Positions 1 through 6,231 of a stretch of 26,086 nucleotides of DNA are shown one piece after another; within the stretch, counting starts at the first letter, position 1, and each line of letters starts with the position of its first letter. Under the pieces are notes generated by a model that had not been told where the DNA came from, searched no databases, and worked only from the letters and a program-made list of their open reading frames with translations. The translations under genes were made by a program, and so were the position numbers. This stretch comes from B4-G1 sp964393895 (GTDB lineage Bacteria; Chloroflexota; Anaerolineae; B4-G1): contig CAYMWP010000059.1 in the NCBI GenBank assembly GCA_964393895.1, positions 1-26,086 of the forward strand. Direction: 5' to 3'.

Positions 1-159
1 GTGTATCTCTGCGTCTTCTCTGCCGGATGTTGTTTATCCGCTATCTCTGTGTAACGGTGCAACCTTTGCCTCAATGTTTTTTTGAAGAGCAGCGTAACCA
101 AGAGAACGCGGCGGTGTTCTTACAGTGAGAAACCGTCGCTCTTCTTCTAACGGGATAAA

Positions 160-756
160 ATGGCAAATAACAAGAGCGAAGAAAGCGACGCGGCGCTCAT
201 CGCCCGGGCGAAAAAAGACCCAGAGGCATTCGGGCTTCTGTACGAGCGGTACGTTGACAGCATTTACAACTATATCTACTACCGCACCAGCAATCATCAC
301 GAGGCAGAAGACCTGACGGCGCGCACGTTCTACCGAGCGCTGAAACAGATCCCGCGCTACAAGGACCGGGGAGCGCCATATTCGGCATTTCTGTACCGCA
401 TTGCGCACAACCTGGTGGCAAATTGGTATCGAGACAATAGCCAGCGCCAGTTCATCTCCTTCGACGAACTGGTGGTCACAATGTTGAGACGGGAAGATCC
501 TTCCATCATAGCCGAAGATAAAGCGCAGAAAAAAGATGACCGGGATATGCTGCTCCGAATGGTTCGCCGCCTACCACCAGACCGCCAGCAGCTACTGGTC
601 CTCAAATTCGCAGAGCAAATGAGCAACGTCGAGATCGGACAAGTGATGGGGCGAACGGAGGGGGCGATCAAATCACTCTACCACCGCACATTGGTGGCGC
701 TACGGGAGGAATTGGCCAAAGAAAGGGGCGAGGATCACGAGGAGAACAAACGATGA
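160..756 (+). CDS. ECF-type RNA polymerase sigma factor
   Basis: A 198-residue sigma-70 family protein of ECF size. Region 2 spans about residues 24-95, with the helix around EAEDLTARTFYRAL (48-61) and YSAFLYRIAHNLVANWYRD (74-92). A short acidic linker follows. Region 4 (about 133-185) contains RRLPPDRQQLLVLKF and the helix-turn-helix SNVEIGQVMGRTEGAIKSLYHR. It should direct core polymerase to a small set of promoters. The ATG at 160 has only a weak GGGA upstream. The stop overlaps the next gene's start as ATGA, so the two are translationally coupled and the downstream membrane protein is the likely regulator. Which signal or promoters it serves cannot be read from the sequence. Confidence 0.93.
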   Translation: MANNKSEESDAALIARAKKDPEAFGLLYERYVDSIYNYIYYRTSNHHEAEDLTARTFYRALKQIPRYKDRGAPYSAFLYRIAHNLVANWYRDNSQRQFISFDELVVTMLRREDPSIIAEDKAQKKDDRDMLLRMVRRLPPDRQQLLVLKFAEQMSNVEIGQVMGRTEGAIKSLYHRTLVALREELAKERGEDHEENKR

Positions 757-1136
757 ATGAAAAACGTGTGATCGAAGCGCTGTCAGCCCACGCCGATAAC
801 CTGATCGGTCACCAGAAGGGAAAAGAACAGATCAACTTGACCGTTGAGGAACACGGTCAACTGACCCCCTTGTTCCAACTCGCCGAGCAGCTACATCGGA
901 ATATGCCGCGCATACAACCCTCAGCGGACTTTGTGCGCAGCCTGGGGCAGGAACTGATGAAGCAAACCAGGCGACAGGTCGCGCTGAAGAGACGCTGGCG
1001 GCGGGTGATGGTGATCGGTGCGGCAACGCTGGGCTCCCTGGTATCTATTGCGTCGCTGGTGGGAGCAATCCTGTTCCTGGTAGCACGGCTACGCGCCAGA
1101 ACCCAGACCCGAGCGCTCCAGACACAAACAGCTTGA
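753..1136 (+). CDS. Single-pass membrane protein, putative anti-sigma partner
   Basis: A 127-residue protein whose ATG overlaps the sigma factor stop (ATGA) and is preceded by a GAGGAG ribosome binding site. The first 80 residues are charged and soluble. A single transmembrane segment lies at about 84-112 and is followed by a short basic tail. No HxxxCxxC zinc-binding anti-sigma motif is visible, so it is not a classical ZAS protein. The stretch PSADFVRSLGQELM (56-69), just before the basic juxtamembrane region, resembles membrane partners encoded next to ECF factors in Chloroflexota. The anti-sigma role is inferred from position and topology. It could instead be a membrane anchor of unrelated function. 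Confidence 0.8.
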   Translation: MNEKRVIEALSAHADNLIGHQKGKEQINLTVEEHGQLTPLFQLAEQLHRNMPRIQPSADFVRSLGQELMKQTRRQVALKRRWRRVMVIGAATLGSLVSIASLVGAILFLVARLRARTQTRALQTQTA

Positions 1137-1161
1137 GAAGAAACCAACCAGCGCGGCGAAC

Positions 1162-1191
1162 AAAGCCCCCTGCCTCGACCGGGGGCTTTTT
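1162..1191 (+). terminator. Rho-independent terminator of the sigma operon
   Basis: A perfect 9-bp stem (AAAGCCCCC, 1162-1170, with GGGGGCTTT, 1181-1189) and a 10-nt loop are followed by five T. It lies 26 nt after the membrane-protein stop. The last T is also the first base of the reverse-complemented stop codon of the convergent small gene, so the hairpin separates convergent genes. On the minus strand the T run is only TTT, so it should work mainly for plus-strand transcripts. Confidence 0.88.
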
Positions 1192-1370
1192 CATTTGCGC
1201 CGCCCCGGACGACGCGCGCGCTCCCGGTACCCCTCCAGACGGCGCTCCACAGCACCAAGTCGCTCTTCGAGTTCTTGCAACAACAACAAAAGTTGACCAA
1301 TAGCCTGCTCGGCCGTCAACCGCTCCTGCTCCCAGGCCCGAATCACAGCATCTAAACCGTAGGTACCCAT
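1191..1370 (-). CDS. 59-residue coiled-coil small protein
   Basis: A complete short gene: ATG at 1370, TGA at 1193-1191, and a strong AAGGAG ribosome binding site 8 nt before the start. The product starts MGTYGLDAVIRAWEQERL, continues through an AEQAIGQLLLLLQELEERL segment with leucines at heptad-like spacing, and ends in a very basic tail (RERARRPGRRK). That fits a soluble, helical, probably oligomerising protein with a nucleic-acid-binding or anchoring tail. I do not recognise a named family. A near-consensus promoter lies upstream at 1585-1613, separated from the gene by a MITE-like insertion and two hairpins. The Xre-type gene immediately upstream could be its regulator or partner; that is inference. 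Confidence 0.75.
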   Translation of the reverse strand: MGTYGLDAVIRAWEQERLTAEQAIGQLLLLLQELEERLGAVERRLEGYRERARRPGRRK

Positions 1371-1385
1371 ATCCCTGCTCCTTGC

Positions 1386-1399
1386 ACACGCCGGCGTGT
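1386..1399. promoter_or_regulatory. 14-bp perfect palindrome in small-gene leader
   Basis: ACACGCCGGCGTGT is a perfect dyad 15 nt before the 59-residue protein's start codon, just upstream of its ribosome binding site. It shares the pattern ACAC-N5-CGTGT with a second site inside the promoter spacer at 1590-1603. It could be an operator for the neighbouring Xre-type regulator or an RNA hairpin that limits ribosome access. Confidence 0.45.
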
Positions 1400-1417
1400 A
1401 AGACGACTGAAAAATTT

Positions 1418-1435
1418 GGGGAGCTAACGCTCCCC
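1418..1435 (-). promoter_or_regulatory. Terminator-like hairpin in leader (possible attenuator)
   Basis: GGGGAGC and GCTCCCC form a perfect 7-bp stem around a 4-nt loop. Read on the minus strand, the hairpin is followed by AAATTTTT, which resembles an intrinsic terminator with a slightly displaced U run. It lies between the promoter at 1585-1613 and the small gene at 1370, so it could end leader transcripts early. Confidence 0.45.
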
Positions 1436-1443
1436 TTTGATAT

Positions 1444-1570
1444 GGGTGTGTTTAAAATGAGTTAGGTGCGACGCACCTTGTTCAAGATTCGTCCGGTTTT
1501 ATACGCGCGAAAATCGTCGTTTTTGATGCAAAAGTGCGTCGCACCTGGACGTTTCTAATGAAACACACCC
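1444..1570. mobile_element. 127-bp MITE-like element with 9-bp target duplication
   Basis: The ends are perfect 10-bp inverted repeats (GGGTGTGTTT at 1444-1453 and AAACACACCC at 1561-1570). The element is flanked by a perfect 9-bp direct repeat, CTTTGATAT, at 1435-1443 and 1571-1579. Inside, the self-palindromic AGGTGCGACGCACCT (1464-1478) is mirrored by GTGCGTCGCACCT (1534-1546), so a transcript would fold strongly. No coding potential is visible. Size, ends and target duplication fit a non-autonomous element mobilised by a transposase encoded elsewhere. Several IS families make 9-bp duplications, so I do not name one. Confidence 0.88.
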
Positions 1571-1584
1571 CTTTGATATTCTAT

Positions 1585-1613
1585 ATTATACACTTAAACG
1601 TGTGATTTGTCAA
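1585..1613 (-). promoter_or_regulatory. Consensus sigma-70 promoter for the small gene
   Basis: Read on the minus strand, TTGACA (1613-1608), a 17-nt spacer and TATAAT (1590-1585) match the sigma-70 consensus at all twelve positions. Predicted transcription starts near 1578, inside the target duplication of the MITE-like element, so the element forms the 5' end of the leader. Confidence 0.85.
1590..1603. promoter_or_regulatory. Imperfect dyad in promoter spacer
   Basis: ACACTTAAACGTGT overlaps the -10 hexamer edge and most of the -35/-10 spacer of the small-gene promoter. It shares ACAC-N5-CGTGT with the palindrome at 1386-1399. A repressor bound here would block polymerase. The adjacent Xre-type protein is the obvious candidate, but this is unproven. 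Confidence 0.4.
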
Positions 1614-1623
1614 GGGGCAAAAT

Positions 1624-1884
1624 TCAGGAGTCGCCGTTCTCCTCCTCTTGGGACGTGGACGTCTCCATCACGGCCTGGTAGTCGAAACCCGCCTTCTCGG
1701 CAACGAGCGTGAGCAAACGGTTCATCCCACCACGAGGGCGGTACATGCCGGTCTCCCACTCGCTGATGGTCTGCTGGCGTGTGCCCAACTCCTCAGACAT
1801 CTGCTGCTGGGTCATACCCATGCTATCCCGCAGGGCGCGAATGGATTTCGAGTCCCACTGATATTTGACCTTGCGTTTGCTCAT
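1624..1884 (-). CDS. Xre-family helix-turn-helix regulator
   Basis: An 86-residue protein starting MSKRKVKYQWDSKSIRALR. The ATG at 1884 was chosen over in-frame upstream codons because GGAGG lies 8 nt before it and a good promoter lies just upstream. Residues about 14-66 form a Cro/C1-type helix-turn-helix: IRALRDSMGMTQQQMSEELG, then TRQQTISEWETGMYRPRG with the recognition helix. The tail is acidic (SQEEENGDS). It should be a small dimeric DNA-binding repressor. Immediately beyond its stop is a consensus promoter for a 59-residue protein, so the pair may form a small regulatory module. It resembles stand-alone regulators or antitoxins of this fold, but no recognisable toxin is adjacent. Confidence 0.88.
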   Translation of the reverse strand: MSKRKVKYQWDSKSIRALRDSMGMTQQQMSEELGTRQQTISEWETGMYRPRGGMNRLLTLVAEKAGFDYQAVMETSTSQEEENGDS

Positions 1885-1903
1885 TTCACTATCCTCCGGG
1901 CTA

Positions 1904-1932
1904 ATTTTACCCGCCTCCGCAGTCTGTGTCAA
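1904..1932 (-). promoter_or_regulatory. Sigma-70 promoter of the Xre-type gene
   Basis: On the minus strand, TTGACA (1932-1927), a 17-nt spacer and TAAAAT (1909-1904) match eleven of twelve consensus positions. It sits between the glycosidase stop (1944) and the regulator start (1884), giving a leader of about 14 nt. The regulator is therefore probably expressed independently of the glycosidase. Confidence 0.78.
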
Positions 1933-1943
1933 GCCCCCCAGCG

Positions 1944-4097
1944 TCACCCTTGGCGCGTGACGAGCGGCAGATAAACCGGCCCCACGCGCAACAGACCCAA
2001 GTCATCGTAAGTCTCTGTGTACACCTGGTTGCCCTGCGGCCAGTTGAAGAATAGAGACGCACTTAAATAGGCCGCGCGCTCGACGCCGAGCTCGGTGCTG
2101 GTAGCCAGCAGGCGATAGGCTTGCCCGGCGTAGATGGTGGTAGTAAACTCGACCGTGCTGCCCACGGTGGGCGTTATCACGTCGGCGCCGGCCTCATCCA
2201 ACAAGCGCACCGTCACCTGTGTCAGAGTGACTTCGCCGGTCTCTGTGATGGGTTTGTTCCACACCCCATCGCCGCTCTCGTCGGCGAAAAAGGCTCCTAC
2301 ACTGAGATGGAGCGTGCTGGCGAGGTCAAACTCCGTGTGAGCCTGAGAATCTGCGGGCCAATCACCACGATTGCCGACGCGGTCTGTGGCCCGCGAGCGA
2401 AAGTAGTAGGCATGCCCGTGCTGACCGGTGAACTGGGTGGAGGTCATGGTAGTTGATTGTTCCAAATCGCCCCACTCGCCGCCGGGCCCATCGCGCACCT
2501 GCACGTCGTAGAGCCAAACGCCCGACTCGTTATCTTGCCCTTCCCAGGTGAGGGTGAAGGTGGGAGAATAGGTGATCGCTGGCAGCGAGTGAACGGTAGA
2601 GGTAGGAGGCTGATTGGACGCCTCAGACTCGATCAGGATGAGGGGATCGCCGCCGATGATATAGTCATTCTCGTTGGGAGCAGGCCGATTGGCGGTGGCG
2701 CCGGGCAAAGTGAAGGTATAGACCCCACCGGTTGCAGTGACGGTCGAAGTGACCCCCAGGCGGTCCACGAGCGTGGCCGTGTCAATCGCTGCCGGAAGTG
2801 TATAGAGGCCGGGGGTGGGGCTGGTGTTCCACAACACACTGGCCTTGCCGCGCGGCGTGCCCCACAGAGTGACGCGCACGTGAGAACCCGTGGGGGCACG
2901 GGTGGTAAAGGTGGGAGAGATGAGATAGGTGGCGGCGACCTGGTAGGCGACATAAGCCGGGCGCAGATAGGTCTCGTCGTGGGTCAGTCCAAAGTGCTCT
3001 GGCATGTCGCCGTCGTGGGTACGGAACCAGTGGTAGCGCTGGACGTTCGCGGCAATGGCGTTAGCATAAGATTGAATCAGATAGGCCGCCGCCTCTGTTT
3101 CGGTCGCGCTGTACTCTGTGCGCACGCCGGCGTACGTACCATCGTAGACAGACACACCGGTCTCGGTCAGCCAGATAGGATGGTCGGGCACATATAGATT
3201 CATCCGGCTACGAACTTGGTTCACCATGTCATACGCTTGGGAAGAACGGGCGTAGAAATGAACCGACATAACGTCAAAGAAATAATTGTTAGCTGGCGCA
3301 GTCGGGTCGTCATTGAGAATATCCAGCACGCGCTCAAAGAAAGTCTCATCGGCCCAGTACATCAACCCGCCAAACAACACCGTCGCATCAGGATCGGCTG
3401 ACTTGGCTGCTCGGTAGCCAACTTTGAGAAGTTGAGCATAGTCGGCGTCGCTGCCGTCCCACACGCCCCAATCACCGTCTGGCTCGTTCCAGATTTCCCA
3501 CGCCTCTACCGTCCCGCTGTAGCGAGATACTGTCTCGAAAACAAAGTCACCCCAGTAGTTGCCAGGGTCGTTCCAGGGGAGGTAGAGGCCCTGGGGGACA
3601 GACGACCAAGCCGACGGCGCAAGTGGAGCGTTCAGCGTCCGCGCGTGCGGTGTGGGCGCATACCATCCCAGGGGCCGCTCCGGTAATCCGGCAGCGCCAA
3701 TTCCCTGCCTGACTGTGGCAGCCCAATCGGGCGTCCACTGCAAGATGACAACCAGATCAATGCCTTCCGCCGCTACGTCGGAGACCAGTTCATCGTAGGG
3801 AGCAAAATTCCACGCATCGTTCCCGTCAGCCTCGATGGTCGCCCAACTGAAATCAACTCTATCGTGGCGAACACCGGTATCGTGGACCAGAGGCAGGAAG
3901 GGGCGGTTGCCATGCTCATAGTAATTGGAATAACAAGCTCCCGCCCGCCCGTCCGTCTCCCCGACCGGCGGCAACGGGGTGACTGCAACCACTTCTGCGA
4001 TTACAGACCCGGTCGAGGCCAAGAGAGAAACCACCCCCAGAGAAATGAACAGCGCCAGAAAAAAGACCTTTGACTCGATCACATTCCGCCACATCAC
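1944..4097 (-). CDS. Secreted clan GH-A glycoside hydrolase with FN3-like modules
   Basis: A 717-residue protein. An N-terminal hydrophobic segment (about 10-34) is a signal peptide. The catalytic TIM barrel (about 60-390) has the acid/base glutamate in IWNEPD (E205) and the probable nucleophile in IWLTETG (E312), the retaining clan GH-A pattern, closest in feel to GH39/GH5-like proteins. A linker domain (about 395-495) follows, then an FN3-like module with WEGQDNESGVWLYDVQVRDG (about 520-590). A further beta-rich module ends in VYLPLVTRQG, a tail common on secreted Chloroflexota proteins. Translation starts at GTG 4097 or ATG 4094; GGGGGTGA suits the ATG. It should act on extracellular glycans; the substrate cannot be assigned. 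Confidence 0.88.
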   Translation of the reverse strand: MMWRNVIESKVFFLALFISLGVVSLLASTGSVIAEVVAVTPLPPVGETDGRAGACYSNYYEHGNRPFLPLVHDTGVRHDRVDFSWATIEADGNDAWNFAPYDELVSDVAAEGIDLVVILQWTPDWAATVRQGIGAAGLPERPLGWYAPTPHARTLNAPLAPSAWSSVPQGLYLPWNDPGNYWGDFVFETVSRYSGTVEAWEIWNEPDGDWGVWDGSDADYAQLLKVGYRAAKSADPDATVLFGGLMYWADETFFERVLDILNDDPTAPANNYFFDVMSVHFYARSSQAYDMVNQVRSRMNLYVPDHPIWLTETGVSVYDGTYAGVRTEYSATETEAAAYLIQSYANAIAANVQRYHWFRTHDGDMPEHFGLTHDETYLRPAYVAYQVAATYLISPTFTTRAPTGSHVRVTLWGTPRGKASVLWNTSPTPGLYTLPAAIDTATLVDRLGVTSTVTATGGVYTFTLPGATANRPAPNENDYIIGGDPLILIESEASNQPPTSTVHSLPAITYSPTFTLTWEGQDNESGVWLYDVQVRDGPGGEWGDLEQSTTMTSTQFTGQHGHAYYFRSRATDRVGNRGDWPADSQAHTEFDLASTLHLSVGAFFADESGDGVWNKPITETGEVTLTQVTVRLLDEAGADVITPTVGSTVEFTTTIYAGQAYRLLATSTELGVERAAYLSASLFFNWPQGNQVYTETYDDLGLLRVGPVYLPLVTRQG

Positions 4098-4145
4098 AAA
4101 TCACCCCCACGACCGCTCAGTTGAAACTACCGCCTATGCAACACA

Positions 4146-4174
4146 AGTATAACCGCTACAAGAACCGACGTCAA
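4146..4174 (-). promoter_or_regulatory. Promoter of the glycosidase gene
   Basis: On the minus strand, TTGACG (4174-4169), a 17-nt spacer and TATACT (4151-4146) match ten of twelve sigma-70 consensus positions. The predicted start near 4139 leaves a leader of about 45 nt before the glycosidase ATG. Confidence 0.7.
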
Positions 4175-4223
4175 TGGGAGATTGGTCATCCTGTACACGC
4201 CGGTTCGTAACTCGCCGTCTCAC

Positions 4224-4252
4224 TTGGCAGACTATCCAATCTGAAGTACACT
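4224..4252 (+). promoter_or_regulatory. Candidate promoter of the mevalonate kinase gene
   Basis: TTGGCA (4224-4229), a 17-nt spacer and TACACT (4247-4252) match nine of twelve consensus positions. The start point near 4259 would give a very short leader carrying GAGGAGG before ATG 4273. It is weaker than the other promoters in this window. Confidence 0.5.
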
Positions 4253-4272
4253 AACGGGTGAGGAGGTCAGCG

Positions 4273-5220
4273 ATGTCACCTAAACAGATCGCGTCATCCG
4301 CCCCCGGCAAGGTCATTCTCTTTGGCGAGCACGCCGTGGTCTACGGGCGGGCCGCCATCGCGGCGCCAGTGGCGCAGGTGCGAGCTACTGCCACGGTCGA
4401 GCCGGCCCCGGCCGGCAGCGGCCTGACGATCATTGCCTCCGATTTGAGCCGCAGCATCCGCCTGGCAGCCGCACCGGACGACGATCCGCTGGCCGTCGCC
4501 GCGCGACTCACGTTGACCTACCTCTCCGCCATCGAGCCGGACGGCACGCTCACCCTCAGCTCTACCATCCCCATCGCCAGTGGGATGGGCAGCGGGGCGG
4601 CCGTCTCCACGGCGCTCGTGCGCGGGCTGGCTGGCTTCCTGGGCCACGCGCTGGAAGCGGCCGAGGTCAGCGAGATCGTGTTCGAGGTTGAGAAAATTCA
4701 CCACGGCACGCCCAGCGGGATTGATAACAGCGTCGTCGCCTACGAGCAGCCGGTCTACTTTGTGCGCGGGCGAGCGGTGGAGCGGCTAGCCGTCGGCAGA
4801 TCTTTTACGCTGCTCATCGCCGATACCGGCGCGCCCAGTCCCACGGGCAAAATCGTCGCCCAGGTGCGCCGGGCCTGGCAGCGCGAGCCGGCCCGCTGCG
4901 ACGTGCTGTTCGACCAGATCGGCGACGTCGCCAACGAGGCCCGCCGGGCAATCGAGAACGGGGACATTGACGCATTGGGGCCGCTGATGGACGACAATCA
5001 CGAGTTATTGATCGAACTGGGGGTCTCTTCACCACGCCTGGACGATCTGGTGGAAGCGGCCCGCTTCGCCGGCGCACTGGGGGCCAAGCTCTCCGGGGCC
5101 GGCAAGGGAGGGAACGCGATCGCGCTGGTGGAGGATGACGCGGCGGGTGAGGCGACGGAGGAATTGAAGGAAGCGGGGGCAGTGAGAATAATCCGCGCCA
5201 CAGTGAAACGCGACGTGTGA
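4273..5220 (+). CDS. mvk: Mevalonate kinase (GHMP family)
   Basis: A 315-residue GHMP kinase that phosphorylates (R)-mevalonate to 5-phosphomevalonate in the cytoplasm. ATG 4273 is preferred to GTG 4258 because the GAGGAGG ribosome binding site lies between them. Motif 1 is APGKVILFGEHAVVYG (10-25). Motif 2 is the ATP-binding loop PIASGMGSGAAVS (100-112), with GMGSG replacing the usual GLGSS. KIHHGTPSGIDN (141-152) carries the catalytic aspartate of mevalonate kinases (D151). Motif 3 is KLSGAGKGGNAIAL near the C-terminus. The length is normal. The next gene, 16 nt downstream, is isopentenyl phosphate kinase, which supports a mevalonate-type isoprenoid route. Other GHMP kinases are less likely because of the HHGTPSGIDN signature. 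Confidence 0.93.
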   Translation: MSPKQIASSAPGKVILFGEHAVVYGRAAIAAPVAQVRATATVEPAPAGSGLTIIASDLSRSIRLAAAPDDDPLAVAARLTLTYLSAIEPDGTLTLSSTIPIASGMGSGAAVSTALVRGLAGFLGHALEAAEVSEIVFEVEKIHHGTPSGIDNSVVAYEQPVYFVRGRAVERLAVGRSFTLLIADTGAPSPTGKIVAQVRRAWQREPARCDVLFDQIGDVANEARRAIENGDIDALGPLMDDNHELLIELGVSSPRLDDLVEAARFAGALGAKLSGAGKGGNAIALVEDDAAGEATEELKEAGAVRIIRATVKRDV

Positions 5221-5236
5221 AACGTAGACGCAAGCA

Positions 5237-6058
5237 ATGTCCCGAGCTACAGTCTTTCTGAAACTGGGCGGCTCCCTCATCACCGACAAGACCCGCGCCT
5301 ACACCGCCCGGCGCGAGGTCGTGGCCCGCCTGGCCGGGGAAGTGCGCCGGGCGCTCGACGCCGCCCCCGGCCTGAACCTCCTCATCGGGCACGGATCCGG
5401 CTCCTTTGGCCACTGGGCCGCCAAGCCCTATGGCACGCGACAGGGCGTGCACACGCCTGAGCAATGGCGCGGTTACACCGAGGTCGCCGCCGCCGCCGCC
5501 CGCCTCAACCGCATCGTCAGCGACGGATTCCTGGAGACCGGCGTCCCGGTGTTGAGCCTGCAACCCTCCGCCTCCGCCCGCTGCCACGACCATGCCCTGG
5601 AATACCTGGATACGCGCCCGATCTGTGCGGCGCTGGCGCAAGACCTCGTGCCGCTGGTCTATGGCGACGTGGCGCTGGACGACGTACACGGCGGCGCCAT
5701 CATCTCTACCGAGGACATCTTTTTCTATCTGGCCGACGAATTGCGTCCGGCCCGCATCCTGCTGCTGGGCGAGGTGGAGGGGGTGCTGGACGCGGAGGGA
5801 AACGTGATCCCGCGCATCACGCCGGCCAGCCTCGTCAACTTGCAAGAGACCCTGACCGGCTCGGCCGGTGTGGACGTAACCGGCGGTATGGCGGACAAGG
5901 TGACGCGCATGGTCGAGTTGGTGCGACGTCGCCCGGAGACGGAAGTGCACATCCTCACCGGGAGGGAGGCAGGGCTACTGGCCCGTGTGCTACTCGACGA
6001 CCGTCTATCCACCGGGACGCGGATCACGGCCCAGAGCCAAGTCCTAGAGGCCCTATAG
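5237..6058 (+). CDS. ipk: Isopentenyl phosphate kinase
   Basis: A 273-residue amino-acid-kinase-fold enzyme that phosphorylates isopentenyl phosphate to isopentenyl diphosphate with ATP. The N-terminal FLKLGGSLITDK (7-18) has the glycine-rich start and lysines of the fold. IGHGSGSFGH (50-59) is the histidine-containing loop that distinguishes isopentenyl phosphate kinases from glutamate 5-kinases. VYGDVALDDVHGGAIISTED and DVTGGMADKVTRM complete the signature. It follows mevalonate kinase by 16 nt on the same strand and is probably co-transcribed. Roseiflexus (Chloroflexota) is known to use phosphomevalonate decarboxylase followed by this kinase; the decarboxylase is not in this window. I see no clear terminator downstream. 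Confidence 0.92.
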   Translation: MSRATVFLKLGGSLITDKTRAYTARREVVARLAGEVRRALDAAPGLNLLIGHGSGSFGHWAAKPYGTRQGVHTPEQWRGYTEVAAAAARLNRIVSDGFLETGVPVLSLQPSASARCHDHALEYLDTRPICAALAQDLVPLVYGDVALDDVHGGAIISTEDIFFYLADELRPARILLLGEVEGVLDAEGNVIPRITPASLVNLQETLTGSAGVDVTGGMADKVTRMVELVRRRPETEVHILTGREAGLLARVLLDDRLSTGTRITAQSQVLEAL

Positions 6059-6231
6059 CAACAGTATTTGCCACTGCCCGACTGCTGACGTTCGGTCAAG
6101 TCCTTTCGCGTCCCGCACGAGGTGTCGGTTTTGGGGAGGGGTTGGGGTTTTTGGCCGTTGCCACCCTCGCTTACTCCGGCAGGCCGGTGGCCCAGTCCCA
6201 AGGGAACACGGATTCGCTGGATTCTACGGAT

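Noticed and set aside
857..1389. Longer minus-strand open frames covering the sigma-partner gene and terminator
   Set aside because: Two overlapping frames read through a strong terminator and lack the ribosome binding site and promoter seen for the 59-residue frame. They are antisense shadows of the plus-strand gene.
2457..3197. 246-residue plus-strand frame antisense to the glycosidase
   Set aside because: The minus-strand frame has a signal peptide and both catalytic glutamates. The plus-strand frame is low in structure and has no ribosome binding site.
4814..5950. 378-residue minus-strand frame across both isoprenoid kinase genes
   Set aside because: It spans two well-supported plus-strand enzymes and their spacer and shows no family motif.
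6059..6231. A gene or terminator after isopentenyl phosphate kinase
   Set aside because: No stem followed by a T run and no credible open frame. Only a short ACGGATT-type repeat near 6210 is visible.
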